Notes under the pieces: generated by a model | Told to the model about the DNA's origin: nothing | What the model saw: only the letters and a program-made list of their open reading frames with translations | Databases searched by the model: none | Shown: positions 1-6,715 of the stretch, piece by piece | How the letters are laid out: the number at the start of each line of letters is the position of its first letter | How positions within the stretch are numbered: the stretch's first letter is position 1 | Assembly: GCA_025925615.1 (NCBI GenBank) | Contig: JAICLN010000240.1 | Span: 1-6,715, forward strand | Source: Actinomycetospora sp. | GTDB lineage: Bacteria; Actinomycetota; Actinomycetes; Mycobacteriales; Pseudonocardiaceae | Direction: 5' to 3' | Length of the DNA: 6,715 bases | Program-made: the position numbers and the translations under genes

Positions 1-186
1 AAACAACCGGCCCGACTCCCGGCCCCGCGGCCACCGATCCACCCGAACCACCGACCACACACCGACCCGTCAGCCCCACCTCACGGCGATTTGGCAACAG
101 CCTCGATCTGGCGCGTTCCGCCGCACGGAAGTGGATCAAGAGCACGGCGCGCTCCCGCCGAGGCCGCAGCGCTCGGATCGGCTCCC

Positions 187-224
187 GGTGTCACCCGGAC
201 AGACCAATCCGGGGGTTACCCGGA
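187..224. promoter_or_regulatory. Two similar dyad-symmetric motifs upstream of dinG, possible operator
   Basis: GGTGTCACCCGGA (187-199) and GGGGTTACCCGGA (212-224) match at 11 of 13 positions and start 25 bp apart. Each has a short internal palindrome (GGTG-T-CACC and GGGT-T-ACCC). The second also sits in a perfect 6-bp inverted repeat, TCCGGG-5 nt-CCCGGA (208-224). A TAnnnT-type -10 candidate (TACTCT, 243-248) lies just downstream. The spacing and symmetry suit a dimeric regulator binding near the dinG promoter. No known operator (for example a mycobacterial SOS box) is matched, so the regulator is unknown. In GC-rich DNA, motifs of this length can arise by chance. Confidence 0.3.
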
Positions 225-263
225 ACCGCGACGCCGCCTCCGTACTCTGAACCCGCAGGGAGG

Positions 264-269
264 GGAGGT
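264..269 (+). promoter_or_regulatory. Ribosome binding site of dinG
   Basis: GGAGGT within a longer purine run (258-271) lies 8 nt upstream of the GTG at 278. This is optimal Shine-Dalgarno spacing, and it fixes GTG 278 as the dinG start over internal candidates. Confidence 0.75.
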
Positions 270-277
270 GGTCGGTC

Positions 278-2377
278 GTGGCCCAGCTGGCGGACTCGGC
301 GGTGTCAGCACCGCCCTCGGTGGCGGACCTCCTCGCGACCGCCGTCGAGGCCCTCGGCGGCACCGAGCGCGAGGGTCAGCAGCGCATGGCGAGCGCCGTC
401 GAGCGGAGCCTGCGCACCGGGGAGCACCTCGCCGTCCAGGCGGGCACCGGCACCGGGAAGTCGCTGGCCTACCTCGTCCCGGCCATCCGCCACGCCCTCG
501 AGGCCGACCAGGCGGTCGTCGTCTCCACGGCCACGATCGCGCTGCAGGCCCAGCTCGTCGACCGCGACCTCCCGCGCCTGACCACGGCGCTCACGGAGAC
601 CCTCGGCCGCACCCCGTCCTTCGCGATCCTCAAGGGCCGCGGCAACTACCTGTGCCGCCACAAGATCGAGTCCGGCGCGCAGGCGGAGGACCCCGGGGAC
701 GAGCAGCTCTTCGACCCGTTCCAGGTGTCCGCGCTCGGCCGGCAGGTCGCGCGGCTGCACGAGTGGGCCGAGCAGACGAAGACCGGTGACCGCGACGAGC
801 TCGTCCCCGGCGTCCCCGACCGCGCCTGGCGCCAGGTCAGCGTCTCCGCCCGAGAGTGCCTCGGGGCCTCGCGCTGCCCCGTCGCCGAGGACTGCTTCTC
901 CGAGCTCGCGCGGCACAAGGCGGGCCGCGCCGACGTCGTCGTCACCAACCACGCGCTGCTGGCCATCGACGCGATCGAGGGACGCGCGGTGCTGCCCGAG
1001 CACGACGTCGTCGTGGTCGACGAGGCGCACAACCTCGTGGACCGGGTCACCTCCGTCGCGACCGGCGAGCTCACCTCCTCCGGTGCGGCCGCCGCGGCCC
1101 GGCGGTGCGCGAAGCTCGTCGACCAGGCGCTCTCCGACCAGCTCCTCGACGCCGGCGAGGGCCTCGAGACGGTGCTGGCCGACGCGACGGTCGGTCGCTG
1201 GGAGGCGCTGTCGGAACCCGTCGGACGGATGCTCGCCGCGATCCGCAACGCGGCCTGGGCCTGCCGTCAGGCGCTCGGGCCGGAGCGGGAGAAGGGCCCC
1301 AAGGACGGCGATGCGGACGCCGCCGCCCGGCGCTTCGCGACCGCGCTGGTCGAGGAGGTCCACGACGTCGCGGGCCGGTTGCTGACGGCGTTCGACCGCG
1401 AGGACCCCGCGACGCGGCCCGACGTCGTCTGGCTCTCCGAACGCGAGCTGAACTCGACCACCGTGCGGACCCTGCACGTCGCGCCGCTCTCGGTGGCGGG
1501 ACTGCTCGCGGCGCGGCTGTTCGGGCAGTCGACGGTGGTGCTCACCAGCGCGACGCTCGTGCTGGGCGGCTCGTTCGACGCGCTGGCCCGGCAGTGGGGC
1601 CTCCCCGCCGCCGGCAGCGACACGACGCCGAAGGAGCTCCTCGCCGGACATTCAGTTGAGCACGCCGATAGGGGGGGCGGGCACGGCAACGACCCGGCCA
1701 CGAACCTGGTGTGGCACGGCCTCGACGTCGGGTCGCCGTTCGCGCACGCGAAGGCCGGCATCCTCTACGTCGCGCGCCACCTGCCCCCGCCCGGGCGCGA
1801 CGGGCTCTCCCCCGCGGTGCTCGACGAGATCGACGGGCTGGTCCGCGCCGCCGGCGGGCGGGCGCTGGGCCTGTTCTCCTCGATGCGCGCGGCGAAGCAG
1901 GCCGCCGAGGACCTGCGCGGGCGCTGGGACGGCACGGTCCTGTGCCAGGGCGAGGACGCGACGAACACCCTGGTGCAGAAGTTCGCGGCCGACACCGGCA
2001 GTGTGCTGTTCGGGACGATCTCGCTGTGGCAGGGCGTCGACGTGCCCGGCGAGTCGCTGCAGCTCGTGATGATCGACCGCATCCCGTTCCCGCGCCCCGA
2101 CGATCCCCTGGTCTCGGCCCGCCAGCGCGCGATCGACGCCCGGGGCGGCAACGGGTTCCTGACGGTGTCCGCGACGCACGCCGCGCTGCTGCTCGCCCAG
2201 GGCGCGGGCCGGCTCCTGCGCGGCACGGGTGACCGCGGCGTCGTCGCGATCCTCGACTCGCGGGTGGCGACGAAGCAGTACGGCGCCTTCATCCGCGGGT
2301 CGCTGCCGCCATTTTGGTCGACACAGGACCCGAAGATCGTGCGCGGCGCGCTGGAGCGGCTGCGCGACGCGGACTGA
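278..2377 (+). CDS. dinG: ATP-dependent DNA helicase, DinG/XPD family with iron-sulphur cluster
   Basis: This 699-residue superfamily 2 helicase is expected to unwind DNA 5' to 3' and to resolve structures such as R-loops or forks (family knowledge). Seen in the sequence: Walker A AGTGTGKS at 55-62; four cysteines at 126, 194, 200 and 206, in the layout of the XPD/DinG 4Fe-4S cluster; DEAH box at 248-251; VLTSATL at 421-427; FSSMRA around 533-538; LFGTISLWQGVDVPG around 577-591; and the arginine-finger motif QGAGRLLRGTGDRG at 641-654. The start is GTG with a strong ribosome binding site. The protein is somewhat longer than the roughly 660-residue mycobacterial homologue as I recall it. Part of the excess is a stretch at about 458-476, between the two helicase halves, that contains a dispersed-repeat copy (residues 458-466) and does not look like the family. 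Neither the cluster nor the ATPase motifs are damaged, so the enzyme should be active. It is a lone gene that converges on the ATP-grasp operon. Confidence 0.95.
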   Translation: MAQLADSAVSAPPSVADLLATAVEALGGTEREGQQRMASAVERSLRTGEHLAVQAGTGTGKSLAYLVPAIRHALEADQAVVVSTATIALQAQLVDRDLPRLTTALTETLGRTPSFAILKGRGNYLCRHKIESGAQAEDPGDEQLFDPFQVSALGRQVARLHEWAEQTKTGDRDELVPGVPDRAWRQVSVSARECLGASRCPVAEDCFSELARHKAGRADVVVTNHALLAIDAIEGRAVLPEHDVVVVDEAHNLVDRVTSVATGELTSSGAAAAARRCAKLVDQALSDQLLDAGEGLETVLADATVGRWEALSEPVGRMLAAIRNAAWACRQALGPEREKGPKDGDADAAARRFATALVEEVHDVAGRLLTAFDREDPATRPDVVWLSERELNSTTVRTLHVAPLSVAGLLAARLFGQSTVVLTSATLVLGGSFDALARQWGLPAAGSDTTPKELLAGHSVEHADRGGGHGNDPATNLVWHGLDVGSPFAHAKAGILYVARHLPPPGRDGLSPAVLDEIDGLVRAAGGRALGLFSSMRAAKQAAEDLRGRWDGTVLCQGEDATNTLVQKFAADTGSVLFGTISLWQGVDVPGESLQLVMIDRIPFPRPDDPLVSARQRAIDARGGNGFLTVSATHAALLLAQGAGRLLRGTGDRGVVAILDSRVATKQYGAFIRGSLPPFWSTQDPKIVRGALERLRDAD
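1650..1674 (+). repeat. Dispersed short repeat, copy A, inside dinG
   Basis: The copy reads ATTCAG, then TTG, then AGCACGCCGATAGGGG. It matches copy B at 22 of 25 positions; the only differences are the three middle bases. CCGGA lies one base upstream, and similar CCGG-type flanks are seen at copies B and C. It is read in frame as dinG residues 458-466 (HSVEHADRG), followed by a Gly-rich and Asn-containing stretch before the conserved GLDVGSPF. A neighbouring sense frame would hit a TGA inside the element; the frame used is open. Confidence 0.75.
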
Positions 2378-2378
2378 G

Positions 2379-2425
2379 CTCTCCGTACGCGAGCGAGCGG
2401 GACTCTCCGTACGCGAGCGAGCGGG
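2379..2425. repeat. 24-bp tandem duplication directly after dinG
   Basis: Two identical 23-nt units, each beginning CTCTCCGTACG and ending GAGCGAGCGGG, occupy 2379-2401 and 2403-2425, giving a period of 24. The first unit begins one base after the dinG stop codon. A further related word, CGGGCCGTTCGC, occurs at 2422-2433 and again at 2452-2463, so the whole 2379-2463 segment is internally repetitive. The duplication is non-coding in the annotated genes. Confidence 0.85.
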
Positions 2426-2433
2426 CCGTTCGC
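2417..2433 (+). terminator. Weak hairpin after dinG, possible terminator
   Basis: GCGAGCG and CGTTCGC can pair across a 3-nt loop (7 bp including one G-U in RNA), about 40 nt after the dinG stop. There is no U-tract, which is common for actinobacterial terminators but also makes the call weak. It overlaps the second tandem-repeat unit. Confidence 0.25.
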
Positions 2434-2749
2434 ACGTCTAGGAGCAGCGACCGGGCCGTTCGCTCGTCGGGGCGAGGGCTCAGCCGGCCCGGCCCACCCG
2501 CAGGGTCGACACGAGGTCCGAGACGTAGCGCGCGGGGCCAAAGGCGGTCTGGCAGGGCCGCCCCGACGAGGCGAGCGCGCGCTCGACCCGCGAGGGGTAC
2601 GTGACGCCTTCATCGAGGCCCCCCGGCCTGCCCAGCGTGCTCGTGATCATGCAGCTCAGGCTCGGGCACGGCGTGGCCCTCCACGAAGGGCACGTGGCGC
2701 AGGTCCCGAAGCCCGCCGACCTGCCTGGAGTGCCCCTGATCAAGCAGCG
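2434..2749. other. Convergent intergenic region without an assignable gene
   Basis: This stretch lies between the 3' end of dinG and the 3' end of the opposing operon. Open frames exist on both strands (for example 2601-2831 + and 2480-2824 -), but none has a recognisable domain and most are Arg/Pro-rich. The part nearest dinG on the - strand (2480-2614) looks more protein-like than the rest and is listed separately as a possible remnant. I see no tRNA-like or riboswitch-like structure. Confidence 0.5.
2480..2614 (-). pseudogene. Possible 3' remnant of an unidentified gene
   Basis: On the - strand this frame reads from DEGVTYPSRVERAL to the end STLRVGRAG, then TGA. It has normal amino-acid composition, GC at nearly every third codon position, and a mixed hydrophobic/polar pattern. 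Upstream in the same frame the sequence turns into Cys/Arg/Ser-rich nonsense. A neighbouring - frame is more protein-like there (RDLRHVPFVEGHAVPEPEL), which would fit a frameshifted, decayed gene end. I do not recognise the family. It could equally be a chance open frame, since GC-rich DNA often shows this pattern. Confidence 0.2.
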
Positions 2750-2777
2750 CCGGCGGGCCGGCCCCGGGGCCTGCCGG
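2750..2777 (-). terminator. Strong GC hairpin ending the ctaD-serB-pth2-ATP-grasp operon
   Basis: The arms CCGGCGGGCC (2750-2759) and GGCCTGCCGG (2768-2777) pair over 10 positions with one non-Watson-Crick position (A-C on the - transcript, G-U on the + transcript) and an 8-nt GC loop. The hairpin starts 3 nt after the ATP-grasp stop codon at 2781. No U-run follows. Position and stability suggest a U-less actinobacterial terminator, possibly acting in both directions. Confidence 0.5.
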
Positions 2778-2780
2778 GAG

Positions 2781-3644
2781 CTACAGCGTCGCGAGCAGGG
2801 CGTCCGCGAGCATGCCCGCCGCATCCGGTGACCGCCGCAGGAAGAGCTCGGGCTCGATCAGCTCGAGCTCCATGACCACCGGCTCCCCGTCCACGCGCAC
2901 CAGGTCCACCCGCGCGGCGTGCACCGGCGCGGGGGAGCAGGCCAGCGCCGCCTCGGCCACCTCCAGCTCGCGTGGTGTCGGCTCGTGGTCGGCGAGCCGG
3001 CCGCCGTGCCGCTCGTGCACGAGGAACCCGCCGGCGGCCGGGAACTTCCGCACCGCGTGCGACCACCGCGCGCCGAGGCGGATCAGCGAGACCTCGCCCT
3101 CGCCCTCGATGCTCTCCACGGCGGGCTGGACGAGGGCGTCGCCCACCGCGACGAGCTCGGCCAGGGCCTCGTCGAGCTCGGGCCCGAGCCCACGGTGGGC
3201 CCCGCGACCGCCCGCCGACACCGCCGGCTTGACGACGACGCGGCCCCGGAATTCAGGACAGCACGCCGATAGGGGCTCGGGCGCGCTGCCCGCCGGGACC
3301 AACCGCGTCGGGACGACCGGCACCCCGGCCGCGGCCAGCTCCACGAGGTAGCGCTTGTGGGAGTTCCACTCGATCACGGCCGGCGGGTTCTGCAGCGGCG
3401 TCGAGGCCGCCACCCCCGCCGCCCAGGCGAGGAACTCGTCGCGCCGCGCGCTGTAGTCCCAGGTGGTGCGCACGGCGACGAGGTCGGCGGCCGACCAGCC
3501 GGCGACCGCGTCCTCGGCGTCCCAGGGCTCGACCCGCGCGGTGGCCCCGCGCTCCGTCAGCGCCGCCACGAGGGGACGGTTCTCGGCGTCGGAACGCTCG
3601 GACCGCACCCGGGTGCCGGCGACGATCACGGTGGGCCCGCCCAT
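2781..3644 (-). CDS. RimK-like ATP-grasp domain protein, ligase of unknown substrate
   Basis: The protein has 287 residues from ATG 3644, and a GTG one codon earlier is also possible. ATP-grasp enzymes join a carboxylate to an amine or thiol through an acyl-phosphate. Visible parts: an N-terminal pre-grasp domain (about 1-90, with TTWDYSARRDEFLAW at 60-74); WNSHKRYLVELAAAGVPVVPT (93-113), typical of the actinobacterial RimK/glutathione-synthetase-like group; the nucleotide-binding strand VVVKPAVSAGGRG (136-148) with Lys139; the hinge segment LVQPAVESIEGEGEVSLI (171-188); and the C-terminal metal-binding region ARVDLV...MELELIEPELFL (244-269) with Asp247, Glu259, Glu261 and Glu264. The substrate cannot be read from the sequence. 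Residues 124-132 derive from repeat copy B read antisense and add a Cys-Cys pair just before the ATP-binding strand. The ATG overlaps the stop of the upstream gene as TGATG with no clear ribosome binding site, so translation is probably coupled. It is the last gene of the operon. Confidence 0.85.
   Translation of the reverse strand: MGGPTVIVAGTRVRSERSDAENRPLVAALTERGATARVEPWDAEDAVAGWSAADLVAVRTTWDYSARRDEFLAWAAGVAASTPLQNPPAVIEWNSHKRYLVELAAAGVPVVPTRLVPAGSAPEPLSACCPEFRGRVVVKPAVSAGGRGAHRGLGPELDEALAELVAVGDALVQPAVESIEGEGEVSLIRLGARWSHAVRKFPAAGGFLVHERHGGRLADHEPTPRELEVAEAALACSPAPVHAARVDLVRVDGEPVVMELELIEPELFLRRSPDAAGMLADALLATL
3251..3275 (+). repeat. Dispersed short repeat, copy B, inside the ATP-grasp gene (antisense)
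   Basis: The copy reads ATTCAG, then GAC, then AGCACGCCGATAGGGG on the + strand, opposite to the gene. CCGGA directly precedes it, as near copy A. The gene therefore reads the complementary strand, giving PLSACCPEF (residues 124-132). One of the other antisense frames would hit TGA within the element; the frame used is open. The insertion lies between the VPVVPTRLVPAG segment and the VVVKP strand, where relatives have a short loop. Confidence 0.75.
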
Positions 3645-4485
3645 CACGGGCGCCGGGCCGCGATGCAGGTCACGGTGCCCGGCGCGACCTCGGTGAACCC
3701 GGCGTCGCGGACCGGGGCGATCCCGTGCTCCTCCCAGGCCGCGCGGCCGTCGTCGTCGCGGGCCAGGGCCGGCGCCCCGCGCTCCCAGTCCGCGGCGGCC
3801 GCGGTCCGCACGACCGCCGTCGTCACCGCGTCCACCGCGGCGTCGTCCGCGTCGGTGAACGCCAGCACCGTCGCGAGGATCATGCTCGCGTGCCCGACCT
3901 GGGCGGCGGCCTTGCCGGTCGACTGTTCCACGGACGGGTTCAGCCAGATCACCGGTCGGTCGGGCGGCGGTGCCCCCATGTCCCGATCAGCGTGCTGCCC
4001 GGAATCGCCGGGGAGATCGGTACCGCCGATCTGCAGCCGCCGGACCTCGTGCGCCACGTCGTCGACCGGGCCGGGCACGAGAGCACGCACCTGCCCGCCA
4101 CCGGCCTCGGGGTCCCCGACGGTGGCGGTGAGCCCGTCGATGTCGTCGACCGCGCGCCAGTGGGCGGTGCGGGCGCGACGGGCGAGCTTGCGGATGCGGC
4201 CCGCCCCGGCCCAGGCGGCGACGTCGTCGAACCACGGCCCCTCCGGCGCGGACCGCTCGTCGAGGCAGAGCCCGAGGGCGGCCGCCGCGGCCGCCTCGAG
4301 CAGGGCGGTCGCGCTCGGGGGTGTGGCCCGCTCGATCCGCAGCACGAGCGGCATCGCCCGCACCGGCCCGGGCTGCTCGGTGTCACCGTCCGTGGGGTGC
4401 GTTGCCACCGGCCCCGACAGGGCCCACGGGCACACCCGCGCGGCCAGGGGGGCCAGCGCCGCGAGCCGGTCCGCCGGGGAACCCA

Positions 4486-4486
<1 letters not shown>
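3644..4486 (-). CDS. Pth2-type peptidyl-tRNA hydrolase domain protein
   Basis: This 280-residue protein has a C-terminal domain (about 178-280) resembling the bacterial/archaeal Pth2 fold, which cleaves peptidyl-tRNA to recycle tRNA. Motif evidence: VIWLNPSVEQSTGKAAAQVGHASM (179-202), with Lys192, Gln196 and His199 in the positions of the Pth2 GKxAAQxxHA signature; and DAGFTEVAPGTVTCIA (261-276), matching the Pth2 terminal strand pattern DAGxTxVxPGTxT. The N-terminal half (about 45-155) is an additional actinobacterial domain with LRIERATPPSATALLEAAAAAA and WRAVDDIDGLTATVGDPEAGG; I do not know its function. The linker (about 157-178) contains repeat copy C (residues 161-169). Hydrolase activity is inferred, and the extra domain may give another substrate. 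The ATG at 4486 overlaps the serB stop (TGATG). The only upstream GAGGGG is about 24 nt away, so translation probably depends on serB. Confidence 0.8.
3981..4005 (-). repeat. Dispersed short repeat, copy C, inside the pth2-like gene
   Basis: On the - strand this copy reads ATTCCGGGC, then AGCACGCTGATCGGGA. It is more diverged than A and B but keeps ATTC, the GCACGC centre, GAT and GGG at the same spacing. It is preceded by CCGGCG (4006-4011), comparable with CCGGA at the other copies, and followed by GGGGGCAC, which resembles GGGCAC after copy A. It contains CAGC-AC-GCTG, a small dyad. It is read in frame as DSGQHADRD, residues 161-169, in the same orientation and frame as copy A. Confidence 0.65.

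Positions 4487-6715
<2,229 letters not shown>

Larger units (their letters stand above)
1..277. other. Non-coding leader upstream of dinG
   Basis: No convincing gene lies here. The open frames crossing it encode low-complexity Arg/Pro/Gly-rich peptides typical of chance frames in GC-rich DNA. The first 80 bases are very poor in G on the + strand and carry repeated ACCGA/CCACC words. The part from about 180 to 250 carries two dyad-symmetric motifs (separate entry), and a purine-rich ribosome binding site follows. The left end could be the leader of a divergent gene lying outside the window, but nothing in the window proves that. Confidence 0.6.

Noticed and set aside
116..130. TTCCG-5 nt-CGGAA inverted repeat in the dinG leader
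   Set aside because: Only 5-bp arms, far from any clear promoter; expected by chance.
91..789. Open frame on the + strand starting in the leader and overlapping the dinG start
   Set aside because: Arg/Pro/Gly-rich, TTG start without a ribosome binding site, out of frame with dinG.
305..1651. Long open frame (448 codons) on the - strand opposite dinG
   Set aside because: Arg/Gly/Glu-rich composition with no domain; it is the mirror of a well-supported helicase gene with intact motifs, as expected in GC-rich DNA.
2633..2641. CAGCGTGCT, a 9-nt match to the complement of repeat copy C
   Set aside because: Only the central 9 bases match and the flanking ATTC and GAT/GGG parts are missing, so a chance match is likely.
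2601..2831. Short + strand frame (76 codons) in the convergent gap
   Set aside because: Its middle part is moderately protein-like, but its end overlaps the ATP-grasp gene antisense, there is no ribosome binding site, and the family is not recognised.
3981..4005. CRISPR-like interpretation of the three 25-bp repeats
   Set aside because: The copies are 0.7-1.6 kb apart, lie inside genes and occur in both orientations; there is no regular spacing and there are no cas genes.

Overview
The window looks like chromosomal DNA from a very high-GC actinomycete. Codon third positions are almost all G or C, GTG starts are used, and the protein sequences are actinobacterial in type. The ctaD-serB adjacency and the DinG type would fit a Pseudonocardiaceae-like genome, but this is an inference from style and gene content, without a database match. 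The genes are housekeeping in character.

Layout: positions 1-277 are a non-coding leader with two similar dyad-symmetric motifs (187-224) and a good ribosome binding site. The leader precedes dinG (278-2377, + strand), a complete iron-sulphur DNA helicase of the XPD/DinG family. Next is a convergent intergenic gap (2378-2780). It holds a 24-bp tandem duplication, a weak hairpin, a possible gene remnant on the - strand, and a strong hairpin just after the stop of the opposing gene. The rest is one - strand operon read from right to left: ctaD (cytochrome c oxidase subunit I, cut by the right edge), serB (phosphoserine phosphatase with two ACT domains), a Pth2-type peptidyl-tRNA hydrolase-like protein, and a RimK-like ATP-grasp protein. 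The last three genes are joined by TGATG stop/start overlaps, which suggests translational coupling.

The most unusual feature is a short dispersed repeat of about 25 bp (possibly about 31 bp with a CCGG-type flank). It occurs three times, at 1650-1674, 3251-3275 and 3981-4005, each time inside a different gene. All three copies keep the reading frame open. Each appears to lie in a loop or linker outside the recognisable catalytic motifs: between the helicase halves of DinG, just before the first ATP-grasp strand, and in the linker before the Pth2 core. Two copies are read in the same orientation and frame and give a similar peptide with a shared HAD-R core. The third is read antisense. This looks like a small protein-tolerated mobile or repetitive element, similar in concept to the Rickettsia palindromic elements. 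It is the best candidate here for something undescribed.

Functionally, the operon combines respiration (CtaD), serine synthesis (SerB), a probable translation-salvage or RNA-related hydrolase, and an ATP-dependent ligase of unknown substrate. DinG acts separately in DNA repair and replication.
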